A stretch of 64,000 nt of DNA from Microbacterium sp. cx-55 (lineage in GTDB: Bacteria; Actinomycetota; Actinomycetes; Actinomycetales; Microbacteriaceae), in contig NZ_CP088261.1 of assembly GCF_021117345.1 (NCBI RefSeq), positions 1,674,001 to 1,738,000 on the forward strand, in the 5' to 3' direction. The position numbers and the translations under genes were made by a program. The notes beneath the pieces were generated by a model. That model was given only the letters and a program-made list of their open reading frames with translations, was not told the DNA's origin and did not search any database. Shown piece by piece: positions 1 to 9,421 of this stretch; within the stretch, counting starts at the first letter, position 1, and the number at the start of each line of letters is the position of its first letter.

Positions 1-2
1 GC

Positions 3-284
3 CTGTTCGAGTTGAACGAGGCGTTCGCCATCCAAGTCGTGTCGTTGCTCGACCACTTCGGTATCGACGACGACGATCCCCGCGTGAACCCGTGGGGTGG
101 GGCGATCGCCTTCGGGCACCCGCTCGCCGCATCCGGCGTCCGTCTCATGATCCAGCTCGCTGCGCAGTTCCAGGAGCGCCCCGACGTCCGGTACGGGCTC
201 ACCGCCATGTGCGTGGGTCTCGGTCAGGGCGGGTCCGTCATCTGGGAGAACCCGTCCTTCGACGGCAAGAAGAGGAAGAAGTGA
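3..284 (+). CDS. fadA: Acetyl-CoA acyltransferase (thiolase), C-terminal end only
   Basis: The reading frame is open from the window edge, so only the last 93 codons are present. It encodes the C-terminal half of the thiolase fold. The NEAFA segment, the NPWGGAIAFGHPLAASG segment carrying the conserved GHP histidine, and the C-x-G near the end (CVGLGQGG, with the second active-site cysteine) are the standard thiolase motifs. Thiolases cleave 3-ketoacyl-CoA with CoA in the last step of beta-oxidation. The stop overlaps the GTG start of the next gene (GTGA), so the pair is translationally coupled. Together they form the usual two-gene beta-oxidation complex. The basic tail KKRKK is unremarkable. 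Confidence 0.93.
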   Translation: MFELNEAFAIQVVSLLDHFGIDDDDPRVNPWGGAIAFGHPLAASGVRLMIQLAAQFQERPDVRYGLTAMCVGLGQGGSVIWENPSFDGKKRKK

Positions 285-2443
285 GCGCGACCACCGTGAC
301 GAACTACGACGCCATCGATTTCTCGCCGCTCGATGCCTTCACCGCCGATGAGGTGGTGACCCACTCCCCCGTTCGCGACATCCGGCTGCCCTCCGGGAAC
401 GTTCTCGCACTGATCACGCTCGACAACGGCCGCGACCACACCCGACCGAACACCCTCGGGCCGGCCACGCTCGCGGAGCTCAACGACACGCTGAGCACCC
501 TGCGTGCCCGCGCGGCCGCGGGCGAAATCCAGGCCGTCGGCATCACCGGCAAGCAGTACATCCTCGCGGCCGGCGCCGACCTCTCCCAGGTCTCGCAGGT
601 GCCCTCCCGCGATGCGGCGAAGCTGATCGCGCAGCGCGGACACCAGGTGCTCGGCCAACTCTCGACGCTCGGCGTTCCGTCGTTCGCGTTCGTGAACGGG
701 CTCGCGCTCGGTGGCGGGGTCGAGGTTGCCCTCAACTCGACCTACCGCACCGTGGACTCGTCCGCTGCCGCCATCGCGCTGCCCGAAGTGTTCCTCGGCA
801 TCATCCCTGGATGGGGCGGCGCCTACCTTCTGCCGAATCTGATCGGAATCGAGAACGCCCTCGAGGTCGTCATCTCGAACCCGTTGAAGCAGAACCGCAC
901 ACTCAAGCCGCAGCGCGCGTTCGAACTCGGCATGTTCGACGCGATCTTCTCGCCGGCGACCTACCTGGAGGACTCGCTCTCGTGGGCCGATCGTGTGCTC
1001 ACGGGAGCTCAGAAGGTCGTCCGGAAGAACGAGCCCGGAAAAATCGAGCGACTTACAAAGTGGCCGGTGGCGATCAAGATGGCTCGCTCCATGCTGGAGA
1101 GCCGAATCGGCACCGTCCCCCGTTCGCCGTACGTCGCCCTCGAGCTGCTCGAAAAGGCGCGGAGCGGCACGAAAGAAGAGGGTTTCGCCCGAGAGGACGA
1201 CGCCCTCGCCGACCTCGTCGCGGGCGACCAGTTCGCGGCATCGATGTACGCGTTCGATCTCGTACAGAAGCGCGCCAAGCGCCCCGTCGGCGCGCCCGAC
1301 AAGTCACTGGCGAAGAAGGTCACCAAGGTGGGCATCATCGGCGCGGGGCTCATGGCCAGCCAGTTCGCGCTGCTGTTCGTGCGCCGACTCAAGGTGCCCG
1401 TGCTGATCACCGACCTCGATCAGGCCCGCGTCGACAAGGGCGTGGCGCACATCCACGACGAGATCGGCGCGCTCGAGGCCAAGGGTCGGCTTGACGGCGA
1501 CACGGCGAACCAGCTCCGTGCGCTCGTCCGCGGCACGACCGACACATCCGAGTTCGCCGACTGCGACTTCGTGATCGAGGCGGTGTTCGAAGAGGTGGGC
1601 GTGAAACAGCAGGTGTTCGCCGGAATCGAACCGATCATCGCCCCGGACGCGATCCTCGCGACGAACACGTCATCGCTCTCCGTCGCGGAGATCGGCGCTC
1701 ACCTCGCCCACCCCGAGCGTCTCGTCGGCTTCCACTTCTTCAACCCCGTCGCGGTCATGCCGCTGATCGAGGTCGTCAAGACGCCGACGACCAACGAGCA
1801 GACGCTGTCCACCGCGTTCGTGGTCGCGAGGGGACTCGGCAAGAATGCCGTTCTGACGGCGGATGCGCCCGGCTTCGTCGTCAACCGTCTCCTGGCGAAG
1901 GTCATGGGGGAGGCGGCGCGTGCGGTCTACGAAGGAACCCCCCTCATGACCGTCGAGAAGGCGTTCGCGCCGCTCGGATTGCCCATGTCGCCGTTCCAGC
2001 TGATCGACCTCGTCGGGTGGAAGGTCGCCGCCCACGTGCAGGATACGATGGCGCACGCCTTCCCCGAGCGGTTCTTCGCGTCCGAGAACTTCCACTCGTT
2101 GGCCGAGTTGTCGCAGGTTGTGGAGAAGGACAAGTCCGGACGGGTCACCGGCTGGACGAAGGCTGCCGAGAAGGTGCTGACGGGTGCGGTCGGATCGACG
2201 CCGTCCTCCGAGGCGACCATCCTGCAGCGGGTGCAGGACGGTCTCGCGCAGGAGATCCACCTCATGCTCGAGGAGGGTGTCGTGCCCGAGGTCGAAGACG
2301 TCGACCTGTGCCTCATCCTCGGGGCGGGCTGGCCGTTCATTGACGGCGGTGCATCGCCCTACCTCGACCGGGAGGGCGCGTCCGAGCGCGTCTTCGCCGA
2401 CACGTTCCACCATCCGCCGATCCTCGGCATCGTCTCGCGCTGA
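281..2443 (+). CDS. fadJ: 3-hydroxyacyl-CoA dehydrogenase / enoyl-CoA hydratase, FadB/FadJ type
   Basis: A 720-residue bifunctional beta-oxidation enzyme. The N-terminal crotonase domain (about residues 20-300) contains NGLALGGGVEVAL, which forms the oxyanion hole. A Rossmann NAD-binding segment starts near residue 347 (VGIIGAGLMASQFA) and is followed by the 3-hydroxyacyl-CoA dehydrogenase domain, with ATNTSSLS, GFHFFNPV and the NRLL hinge. The GTG start at 281 overlaps the thiolase stop and gives MSATTVTNYD; the longer reading frame upstream would run through the thiolase gene. The product hydrates enoyl-CoA and oxidises 3-hydroxyacyl-CoA before thiolytic cleavage. A strong hairpin follows the stop. 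Confidence 0.93.
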   Translation: MSATTVTNYDAIDFSPLDAFTADEVVTHSPVRDIRLPSGNVLALITLDNGRDHTRPNTLGPATLAELNDTLSTLRARAAAGEIQAVGITGKQYILAAGADLSQVSQVPSRDAAKLIAQRGHQVLGQLSTLGVPSFAFVNGLALGGGVEVALNSTYRTVDSSAAAIALPEVFLGIIPGWGGAYLLPNLIGIENALEVVISNPLKQNRTLKPQRAFELGMFDAIFSPATYLEDSLSWADRVLTGAQKVVRKNEPGKIERLTKWPVAIKMARSMLESRIGTVPRSPYVALELLEKARSGTKEEGFAREDDALADLVAGDQFAASMYAFDLVQKRAKRPVGAPDKSLAKKVTKVGIIGAGLMASQFALLFVRRLKVPVLITDLDQARVDKGVAHIHDEIGALEAKGRLDGDTANQLRALVRGTTDTSEFADCDFVIEAVFEEVGVKQQVFAGIEPIIAPDAILATNTSSLSVAEIGAHLAHPERLVGFHFFNPVAVMPLIEVVKTPTTNEQTLSTAFVVARGLGKNAVLTADAPGFVVNRLLAKVMGEAARAVYEGTPLMTVEKAFAPLGLPMSPFQLIDLVGWKVAAHVQDTMAHAFPERFFASENFHSLAELSQVVEKDKSGRVTGWTKAAEKVLTGAVGSTPSSEATILQRVQDGLAQEIHLMLEEGVVPEVEDVDLCLILGAGWPFIDGGASPYLDREGASERVFADTFHHPPILGIVSR

Positions 2444-2455
2444 GCGCGGGCGAAT

Positions 2456-2495
2456 GAAGAGGGGCGGGACCGGTCAGCCGGCCCCGCCCCTCTTC
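2456..2495. terminator. Bidirectional terminator hairpin between fadJ and dxs
   Basis: A GC-rich inverted repeat with arms beginning gaagaggggcggg and ending cccgcccctcttc around a short loop. It sits between two converging genes, 13 bp after the fadJ stop and 8 bp beyond the dxs stop, so it can serve both strands. No long T-run follows, as is common in actinobacteria. Confidence 0.85.
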
Positions 2496-2503
2496 GGTTC
2501 GCC

Positions 2504-4462
2504 TCAGTCGCGATTCTCGGAGGTCTGTTCCGCCTGCGCCCAGGACGCATCGGCGTCGTCGTTTGCGGGACGAGCGACCGGGATGCGGGTGCCGAGCACC
2601 TGAGCGATCACGTCCTGCGCGATCTTCGCGGCCGTGAGACCCGCGTCCTGCAGGATCTGATCACGCGAAGCGTGGTCGATGAACTCGTCGGGCACGCCGA
2701 GCTCGTCGACCGCCGTGTCGACCCCCGCCTCGCGCAGCACCTGCCTGATGCGCGTGCCGATGCCGCCGACCCGGATGCCGTCCTCGATCGTGATGACGAG
2801 CCGGTGCTCAGCGGCGAGTTCGATCAGCGAGCTCGCCACCGGCACCACCCAGCGCGGATCGACGACGGTCGCGCCGATTCCCTGGGCGCCGAGCCTCCGG
2901 GCGACATCCATTGCGACGTGGGCCATCGGCCCGATACCGACGAGCAGAACATCGGATGCGGAGGGCCGGACGAGGACGTCGACTCCGTCCGGAAGACGCT
3001 CGATGGCGGGAAGCTCGGGGCTGACCGCACCCTTCGGGTACCGCAGCACCGTCGGTGCGTCCGACACGGCGACGGCTTCCGCGAGTTCTTCGCGGAGGCG
3101 CGTCGCATCCCGCGGCGCCGCGATCCGGATGCGCGGCACGAGCTGGAGCATCGCGAGATCCCAGATGCCGTGGTGGCTCGGGCCGTCGGGTCCCGTCACG
3201 CCGGCGCGGTCGAGCACGAACGTGACGCCGGCGCGATGCAACGCCACATCCATGAGCACCTGGTCGAACGCGCGATTCATGAAGGTCGCGTACAGCGCGA
3301 CGACCGGATGCAGTCCGCCATACGCGAGGCCGGCGGCAGACGTGACGGCGTGCTGCTCGGCGATTCCGACGTCGTACACCCGATCCGGATGCTTCACCGC
3401 GAAGGGGAGGAGCCCGGTCGGTCGCAGCATGGCCGCGGTGATGGCGATCACATCGGGGTGAGCGTCGCCGACCCGCACCAGCTCTTCCGCGAACACGTCC
3501 GTCCAGGCCGTACCGGCGTCGCCGCCGAGGGTCTCACCGGTGAGCGGGTCGATGCGCCCGACCGCGTGGAACTGGTCGGCCTCGTCGTCCATGGCCGGCT
3601 GATACCCGCGGCCCTTCTCCGTGATCACGTGCACGATCACGGGGGCGCCGTAGTTCTTGGCGAGCTCGAGCGTTTCGAGAAGGGTCGGCAGGTCGTGTCC
3701 GTGGATCGGGCCGAGGTATTTGATGTCGAGGTTCGAGTACAGCGCCTCGTTGTTCACGAAACGCGAAAGGAAGCCGTGCGTTCCGCCGCGGACACCGCGG
3801 TACACCGCCCGCGCGGCCGGCCCGAGCTTGATGAACAGGTTCCGCGAGTTCCGGTGGAGGCTCTGGTAGGCGTCCGCCGTCCGCACGCGGTTGAGGTAGC
3901 GCGCCATTCCGCCGATCGTCGGGGCGTAGGAACGGCCGTTGTCGTTCACGACGATGACGAGATTCCGATCGTTGTCATCGGAGATGTTGTTGAGGGCTTC
4001 CCACGTCATCCCGCCGGTGAGCGCGCCATCTCCCACGACCGCGACGACATGGCGGTCTTTGCGTCCGGTTCGTGCGAACGCCCGGGAGATTCCGTCCGCC
4101 CAGCTCAGCGAGCTCGACGCGTGAGACGACTCGACGATGTCGTGCTCGCTCTCGGAGCGCTGCGGGTAGCCGGCGAGGCCCCCACGCGAGCGCAGACCGG
4201 AGAAGTCCCGACGACCCGTCAGGATCTTGTGGACGTACGACTGGTGGCCCGTATCGAACACGATCGGGTCCCGAGGAGAATCGAAGACGCGGTGGAGGGC
4301 GATCGTGAGTTCGACGACACCGAGGTTGGGCCCGAGGTGCCCGCCGGTGCGGGAGACGTTCTCGATCAGGAACGCCCGCGTCTCCGCGGCGAGCTGCTCG
4401 AGCTGCTCGATGCTCAGAGTGTCGAGATCGCGCGGGCCGGCCACAGAGGTGAGCAGAGACAT
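2504..4462 (-). CDS. dxs: 1-deoxy-D-xylulose-5-phosphate synthase
   Basis: A 652-residue thiamine diphosphate enzyme that condenses pyruvate with glyceraldehyde 3-phosphate, the first step of the MEP isoprenoid pathway. The sequence shows the N-terminal DTGHQSYVHKILTGR segment, the ThDP motif GDGALTGGMTWEALNN, and GIAEQHAVTSAAGLA containing the catalytic glutamate. The length is normal for Dxs. I chose the ATG at 4462 because it gives MSLLTSVAGPRDLDTL and is preceded by AAAGGAG five bases away. An in-frame start 23 codons upstream has no ribosome site. The gene appears monocistronic, with hairpins on both sides. Confidence 0.96.
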   Translation of the reverse strand: MSLLTSVAGPRDLDTLSIEQLEQLAAETRAFLIENVSRTGGHLGPNLGVVELTIALHRVFDSPRDPIVFDTGHQSYVHKILTGRRDFSGLRSRGGLAGYPQRSESEHDIVESSHASSSLSWADGISRAFARTGRKDRHVVAVVGDGALTGGMTWEALNNISDDNDRNLVIVVNDNGRSYAPTIGGMARYLNRVRTADAYQSLHRNSRNLFIKLGPAARAVYRGVRGGTHGFLSRFVNNEALYSNLDIKYLGPIHGHDLPTLLETLELAKNYGAPVIVHVITEKGRGYQPAMDDEADQFHAVGRIDPLTGETLGGDAGTAWTDVFAEELVRVGDAHPDVIAITAAMLRPTGLLPFAVKHPDRVYDVGIAEQHAVTSAAGLAYGGLHPVVALYATFMNRAFDQVLMDVALHRAGVTFVLDRAGVTGPDGPSHHGIWDLAMLQLVPRIRIAAPRDATRLREELAEAVAVSDAPTVLRYPKGAVSPELPAIERLPDGVDVLVRPSASDVLLVGIGPMAHVAMDVARRLGAQGIGATVVDPRWVVPVASSLIELAAEHRLVITIEDGIRVGGIGTRIRQVLREAGVDTAVDELGVPDEFIDHASRDQILQDAGLTAAKIAQDVIAQVLGTRIPVARPANDDADASWAQAEQTSENRD

Positions 4463-4543
4463 CCCGCTCCTTTCGCCGTCGAGAGTCTTACGCAGAGCGT
4501 CGACCCAGTCTAGGTCCGGGCCGGCAATCACCGGCCCTCAGAC

Positions 4544-4579
4544 GACGATGGCCCCGACGCGAACGTCGGGGCCATCGTC
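4544..4579 (-). terminator. Terminator of acnA
   Basis: A perfect 15-bp stem (gacgatggccccgac and its complement) closes a six-base loop, 8 bp after the acnA stop on the minus strand. It separates aconitase from dxs, so dxs needs its own promoter. Confidence 0.85.
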
Positions 4580-4586
4580 GATGCAC

Positions 4587-7454
4587 TCACACGAGCGAAC
4601 GCAGCACGTACTGCAGGATGCCACCGTTGCGGTAGTAGTCGGCTTCACCGGGGGTGTCGATGCGAACGATCGCGTCGAACTCGACCGTCTCCTTGCCGGG
4701 AGCGGAGAACTCGCTCGGGGCGGCGGTGACGCGAACCGTCTTCGGGGTCACGCCCTCGTTCAGCTTCGCCAGGCCCGAGATCGAGACGATCTCGGTACCG
4801 TCGAGGCCGAGCGACGCCCAACTCTCGCCCGTCGGGAACTGCAGCGGAACGACGCCCATCCCGATCAGGTTCGAGCGGTGGATCCGCTCGAAGCTCTCGG
4901 TGATGACAGCCTTGACGCCCAGCAGGCTCGTGCCCTTCGCCGCCCAGTCGCGCGACGATCCCGAGCCGTACTCCTTGCCACCGAAGATGACGAGGGGGGT
5001 GCCCTGCTCCTGGTAGTTCTGGCTCGCGTCGTAGATGAACGACTGCGGGCCGCCCTCCTGCGTGAAGTCGCGGGTGTATCCACCCTCGACGACCGCGCCG
5101 TCGTTGACCGCGCCGACGAGCTGGTTCTTCAGGCGGATGTTCGCGAACGTGCCGCGGATCATGACTTCGTGGTTTCCTCGGCGCGAGCCGTAGGAGTTGA
5201 AGTCCTTGCGCTCCACGCCGTGGTCGGCGAGGTAACGCCCGGCGGGGCTGTCGACCTTGATGTTTCCGGCGGGGCTGATGTGGTCCGTCGTCACCGAGTC
5301 GCCGAGCGTCGCCATCACGCGGGCGCCCTCGATGTCGCGCACCGGGGTGAGTTCCATCGTCATGCCGTCGAAGTACGGGGGCTTGCGGACGTAGGTGGAC
5401 TCGTCGTCCCACTCGAACACGTCACCGGTGGGCGTCGGCAGGTTCTTCCACCGGTCGTCGCCCTCGAAGACGGTCGCGTACTGACGCGTGAACATCTCTT
5501 CGTTGATCGACGAGTCGATCGTCGACTGCACCTCGGCCGCATCCGGCCAGATGTCCTTCAGGAACACGTCGTTTCCGTCGGAGTCCTGACCGAGCGCGTC
5601 AACCTCGAAGTCGAAGTTCATCGACCCCGCGAGCGAGTACGCGATCACCAGCGGCGGGCTGGCGAGGTAGTTCATCTTCACGTCGGGGTTGATGCGTCCC
5701 TCGAAGTTGCGGTTGCCGGAGAGCACCGCGGTCACGGCCAGATCGTTGTCGTTGATGGCCGTGGAGACCTCTTCGATCAGCGGACCGGAGTTACCGATGC
5801 AGGTCGTGCAGCCGTAGCCGACCGTGTAGAAACCGAGATCCTCGAGGTCCTTCGTGAGTCCGGCCTTCTCGTAGTAGTCGGTGACGACCTTGGATCCGGG
5901 GGCCAGCGTGGTCTTGACCCACGGCTTGGCCTTCAGCCCCTTCTTGACCGCGTTGCGCGCGAGCAGACCGGCCGCGAGCATGACGGAGGGGTTCGACGTG
6001 TTGGTGCACGAGGTGATGGCTGCGATCGTGACGGCTCCGTGGTCGAGCGTGAAGGACTCGCCGCCCTCCAGGGTGACCTTGGTCGGTTTCGACACCGTCG
6101 AGGGCGCGTGGCTCAGCGAACGGGCCGCGTGCTCGTGCGCGTGGCTCACCTCGGTGGGGGGTTCGCCCTGGCTCGTCTCGTCCTGCGGGGTGAAACCGAT
6201 GGGGTCGGATGCGGGGAACGTGCCCTCCACGGCCGCGTCGACGGCCGTATGCGCGCCGGGAGTCGCGTAGTCGAGCAGGTCCTGCTCGAAGCGCTCCTTC
6301 GACTCGGTGAGGATGATGCGGTCCTGGGGGCGCTTGGGGCCGGCGATCGAGGGCACGACCGTCGACAGGTCGAGCTCCATGTACTCGCTGAACACCGGCT
6401 CGACGGACGCGTCGTGCCAGAGGTGCTGCTCCTTCGCGTACGCCTCGACCAGCGCGAGCGACTGCTCGCTGCGCCCGGTGAGACGCAGGTAGTCGATCGT
6501 CACGCTGTCGATCGGGAACATCGCGGCCGTGGAGCCGAACTCGGGGCTCATGTTGCCGATCGTGGCGCGGTTCGCGAGAGGCACGGATGCCACACCCGCG
6601 CCGTAGAACTCCACGAACTTGCCGACCACACCGTGCTTGCGCAGCATGTCGGTGATCGTCAGCACGACGTCGGTCGCGGTGACGCCGGTCGGGATCGTGC
6701 CGGAGAGCTTGAAGCCCACAACCTTGGGGATGAGCATCGACACAGGCTGCCCGAGCATCGCGGCCTCCGCCTCGATGCCGCCGACGCCCCAGCCGAGCAC
6801 GCCGAGACCGTTCACCATCGTGGTGTGCGAGTCGGTGCCGACGCAGGTGTCGGGGTAGGCGCGCAGCGTGCCGTCGATCGTGCGGTCGTAGATGACCTTC
6901 GCGAGGTGCTCGATGTTGACCTGGTGGACGATGCCGGTTCCGGGCGGCACGACCTTGAAGTCGTTGAAGGCGGTCTGGCCCCAGCGCAGGAACTGATAGC
7001 GCTCGCCGTTGCGCTGGTACTCGATCTCGACGTTGCGCTCGAGGGCGTTTTCACTGCCGAACAGGTCGGCGATGACGGAGTGGTCGATGACCATCTCGGC
7101 CGGAGACAGCGGGTTGATCTTGGACGGTTCCCCACCGAGGGCGGCGACCGCCTCGCGCATGGTGGCGAGATCGACGATGCAGGGAACGCCGGTGAAGTCC
7201 TGCATGACCACACGGGCCGGGCTGAACTGGATCTCGGTGTCGGGCTCTGCCGCCGCATCCCAGGATCCGAGCGCCTCGATCTGCTGCTTCGTCACGTTCG
7301 CGCCGTCTTCGGTGCGAAGGAGGTTCTCGAGCAGGACCTTCAGGCTGAACGGGAGCTTCTCGTAACCCGGAACCGTGTCGATCCGGAAGATCTCGTAGTC
7401 GGTGCTGCCGACCGTCAGGGTGCTCTTCGCACCGAAGCTGTCAACAGTGGACAC
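4587..7454 (-). CDS. acnA: Aconitate hydratase A
   Basis: A 955-residue iron-sulfur enzyme interconverting citrate and isocitrate in the TCA cycle. The 4Fe-4S ligands are visible in [12 protein letters not shown] and [14 protein letters not shown]. The substrate-site segments [15 protein letters not shown] and [14 protein letters not shown] are also present. The GTG at 7454 gives [16 protein letters not shown], the typical actinobacterial start, and has AAGGAG six bases upstream; an ATG seven codons earlier lies inside that ribosome site and is rejected. No TetR-type acnR gene follows it, unlike in Corynebacterium. A long palindrome 111 bp upstream probably controls it. Confidence 0.97.
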   Translation of the reverse strand: MSTVDSFGAKSTLTVGSTDYEIFRIDTVPGYEKLPFSLKVLLENLLRTEDGANVTKQQIEALGSWDAAAEPDTEIQFSPARVVMQDFTGVPCIVDLATMREAVAALGGEPSKINPLSPAEMVIDHSVIADLFGSENALERNVEIEYQRNGERYQFLRWGQTAFNDFKVVPPGTGIVHQVNIEHLAKVIYDRTIDGTLRAYPDTCVGTDSHTTMVNGLGVLGWGVGGIEAEAAMLGQPVSMLIPKVVGFKLSGTIPTGVTATDVVLTITDMLRKHGVVGKFVEFYGAGVASVPLANRATIGNMSPEFGSTAAMFPIDSVTIDYLRLTGRSEQSLALVEAYAKEQHLWHDASVEPVFSEYMELDLSTVVPSIAGPKRPQDRIILTESKERFEQDLLDYATPGAHTAVDAAVEGTFPASDPIGFTPQDETSQGEPPTEVSHAHEHAARSLSHAPSTVSKPTKVTLEGGESFTLDHGAVTIAAITSCTNTSNPSVMLAAGLLARNAVKKGLKAKPWVKTTLAPGSKVVTDYYEKAGLTKDLEDLGFYTVGYGCTTCIGNSGPLIEEVSTAINDNDLAVTAVLSGNRNFEGRINPDVKMNYLASPPLVIAYSLAGSMNFDFEVDALGQDSDGNDVFLKDIWPDAAEVQSTIDSSINEEMFTRQYATVFEGDDRWKNLPTPTGDVFEWDDESTYVRKPPYFDGMTMELTPVRDIEGARVMATLGDSVTTDHISPAGNIKVDSPAGRYLADHGVERKDFNSYGSRRGNHEVMIRGTFANIRLKNQLVGAVNDGAVVEGGYTRDFTQEGGPQSFIYDASQNYQEQGTPLVIFGGKEYGSGSSRDWAAKGTSLLGVKAVITESFERIHRSNLIGMGVVPLQFPTGESWASLGLDGTEIVSISGLAKLNEGVTPKTVRVTAAPSEFSAPGKETVEFDAIVRIDTPGEADYYRNGGILQYVLRSLV

Positions 7455-7564
7455 GTGTGTCTCCTTCGTCGGCATGGACGGGCGACATCGCGGGGCCCGC
7501 AGACCCCATCTTCCCCGCCGCCATGGTGGGGAGCTAGCAAGGCAAGCCTTACTCGGTAGCCCGA

Positions 7565-7592
7565 ATATTTATCTTGACGTCAAGATAAATAT
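7565..7592. promoter_or_regulatory. Perfect 28-bp palindrome upstream of acnA, probable operator
   Basis: Every base from 7565 to 7592 pairs with its partner around a centre at 7578/7579. The core reads TATCTTGACGTCAAGATA and is flanked by AT-rich arms, in a genome that is otherwise strongly GC-rich. It begins 111 bp upstream of the acnA start and abuts the stop of the DUF3159 gene. The ATCTTGA-N2-TCAAGAT layout resembles operators of dimeric winged-helix repressors of the MarR type. The regulator itself is not in the window. The lack of GC in the stem argues against a terminator. Confidence 0.7.
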
Positions 7593-7593
7593 A

Positions 7594-8355
7594 TCACCGA
7601 GGAGCGTCCGCGGCGTCCGCATCCGGCGTCGCCGCGCGGCGCACGTACAGGGCGCGGGCGGTCAGCCAGGTCACCGCGACGAGCGGGGCGAACAGGGGCA
7701 ATCCCATCGCGATCTTCAGCGTGCCGAGGAGGGCGACGGCGCTCTCGCGGTTCGCCGGATCGAGAGAACTCAGGTAGATCGGCAGCTGCACGCCCAGGCG
7801 CACGGCGAAGAGCGCCGCCCACGCGATGGTCAGCCAGAAGAACGCGCGACGCTTACGGCGATCGCGGCGCCACGCCACACCCTCGCCCATCAGGTACCCC
7901 GCGGCGAGACCGATGAGCGGCCACCCGATCAGCGCGGAGACCAGCATCGCCGTGCCGTAGGCCGCGTTGGTGAGCAGTCCCGGCACGAAGTTATCTGACG
8001 GGTTGCCCGTCAGGAGCGACAGCACGGCGGCGATCGCGGCGGCGATCAGGCCGCCGAGCGCGGCCGCCGGCGGAGACTTCTGGGCGAATCGGACGACCGT
8101 GAACACGGCAGCGATCCCGACCGACGCGATAAGCGAAACGACCAGGTCGCGCGAGACCGTGTACGCCACCACGAAGATGAGGCTCGGCAGCACCGACTCG
8201 ACGACGCCGCGCCATCCGCCCATCGCCTTCCACACCACGTGACCCGTGGTGGCGGACGAAGACGGATCGAGTCCTGCGCGACGTGCTGCCGTGCCGAGGG
8301 CCTCCCCGATCAGCTCGGATGCCTTCGGCTCGCGCGGGTCGGCGCCCTCGCTCAC
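7594..8355 (-). CDS. DUF3159 family membrane protein
   Basis: A 253-residue protein of the actinobacterial DUF3159 family. A soluble N-terminal stretch of about 50 residues is followed by about five or six hydrophobic helices, starting at VVESVLPSLIFVVAYTV and ending near IAMGLPLFAPLVAVTWLTARAL. The function is unknown. The GTG start overlaps the upstream stop (GTGA at 8352-8355), so it is coupled to the DUF3710 gene and dut. This order is conserved in many actinobacteria. The stop lies directly beside the acnA palindrome. Confidence 0.85.
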   Translation of the reverse strand: MSEGADPREPKASELIGEALGTAARRAGLDPSSSATTGHVVWKAMGGWRGVVESVLPSLIFVVAYTVSRDLVVSLIASVGIAAVFTVVRFAQKSPPAAALGGLIAAAIAAVLSLLTGNPSDNFVPGLLTNAAYGTAMLVSALIGWPLIGLAAGYLMGEGVAWRRDRRKRRAFFWLTIAWAALFAVRLGVQLPIYLSSLDPANRESAVALLGTLKIAMGLPLFAPLVAVTWLTARALYVRRAATPDADAADAPR

Positions 8356-8951
8356 GCGCTGCCCGGTGTCGCGGGCATCTTGAGCGGAATCAGATCGCGG
8401 GGCGGCATGGGCGACGTGCCGCGAACCACCACGAGCGACCGGAAGAGATCTTCGACCTGGGCGGCAGCCTCGACGTCGGACGTCGCCGCTCCGCCGATCA
8501 CACCACGCAAGAACCAGCGCGGCCCATCGACACCGACGAAGCGCGCAAGCCGCTTGCCAGCGGAACCACCGTCACCGCCGACGACGACCGGCACCTCGGC
8601 CAGGAGCTCCGGCCCGAGCGGGCCCTCGCGCTCTTCGACGCGACCGCCCTGCTGGCGCACCTGCTGGCGGATCTGCTCCCGCGTCTCCTCCCACAGGCCC
8701 GTCGAGCGCGGGGCCGCGAACGCCTGCACCTGGAGCGTGGAGTCCACGTAGTCGAGCCCGACCGCGACGATGCGCTTCGTCTGCTCCTCGACCTCGAGGC
8801 GGAGGTTGAGGCCTTCGCGCGGAAGAACCTTCACCGCGCCGAGGTCGATGTACGGACGCACCGGGTTCACCTCCGACTCATCGAAGGGGCCGGCCACGGC
8901 GCGATCGGCGGGTGCGGTCTTATCGAGCGGTTCCAGTGACGCGTCAGTCAT
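8352..8951 (-). CDS. DUF3710 domain-containing protein
   Basis: A 199-residue cytoplasmic protein matching the DUF3710 family: the FDESEVNPVRPYIDLGAVKV beginning, the QVQAFAAPRSTGLWEETREQ segment and the GPRWFLRGVIGGAA end are typical. No catalytic motif is apparent and the function is unknown. The ATG overlaps the dut stop (ATGA) and has AGAGGAG six bases upstream. It forms a three-gene unit with dut and DUF3159. Confidence 0.88.
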   Translation of the reverse strand: MTDASLEPLDKTAPADRAVAGPFDESEVNPVRPYIDLGAVKVLPREGLNLRLEVEEQTKRIVAVGLDYVDSTLQVQAFAAPRSTGLWEETREQIRQQVRQQGGRVEEREGPLGPELLAEVPVVVGGDGGSAGKRLARFVGVDGPRWFLRGVIGGAATSDVEAAAQVEDLFRSLVVVRGTSPMPPRDLIPLKMPATPGSA

Positions 8952-9400
8952 CGAGGACTCCTCTGAGTGTCGTAACCCGTGGAACCGAAACCGCCGGAAC
9001 CTCGGATGCTGTCCGGCAACTCTTCGACGGGAACGAAGTGCACCGGCGGAACGGTCATGATGATGAGCTGCGCGATCCGGTCGCCGACGGCCACGTCGTA
9101 GGCCGTATCGCGGTCGGTGTTCAGCAGCGTCACCTTGATCTCGCCACGGTAGCCCGCATCCACCGTTCCGGGGGCGTTCAGCACCGTGATGCCGTGTTTC
9201 GCGGCGAGTCCACTGCGCGGAACGACGAAAGCGACGTAGCCGTCGGGGAGGGCGATCCGCACGCCGGTTCCGATCAGAGCACGCGCGCCCGGCTCGAGCG
9301 TGACCGCCTCCGTGGCGACCAGATCGGCGCCGGCGTCACCGGGGTGCGCGTACGCGGGGACGACCGACGCGATAATGAGTACGTTCACGCTTTCGGCCAC
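8948..9400 (-). CDS. dut: dUTP diphosphatase
   Basis: A trimeric dUTPase of about 150 residues that hydrolyses dUTP to dUMP and diphosphate, keeping uracil out of DNA. The five motifs are visible: HPGDAGADL, PRSGLAAKHGI, NAPGTVDAGYRGE (catalytic Asp and substrate Tyr), GDRIAQLI and the C-terminal RGSGGFGSTG arm. Two GTG starts are possible. I prefer 9400 because TACCCT lies exactly six bases upstream and would give a leaderless message; 9388 would give a protein four residues shorter. It heads the dut-DUF3710-DUF3159 unit and diverges from DUF3093 with only about 20 bp between starts. Confidence 0.93.
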   Translation of the reverse strand: MAESVNVLIIASVVPAYAHPGDAGADLVATEAVTLEPGARALIGTGVRIALPDGYVAFVVPRSGLAAKHGITVLNAPGTVDAGYRGEIKVTLLNTDRDTAYDVAVGDRIAQLIIMTVPPVHFVPVEELPDSIRGSGGFGSTGYDTQRSPR

Positions 9401-9421
9401 CCAACGAGGGTAATGCAGATC

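Noticed and set aside
7537..7552. Iron-box (DtxR/IdeR-like) site gcaaggcaagccttac upstream of acnA
   Set aside because: It is partly palindromic but matches only about 12 of 19 consensus positions, too weak to list as a feature.
4227..7559. 1110-codon plus-strand frame opposite acnA
   Set aside because: It is a GC-codon shadow of aconitase without family motifs or a start signal. The same applies to long antisense frames opposite dxs (2672-4513), glnE (35145-37463), aceE (46404-49175), the SPFH gene (57609-59573) and the phosphoesterase (60892-62925).
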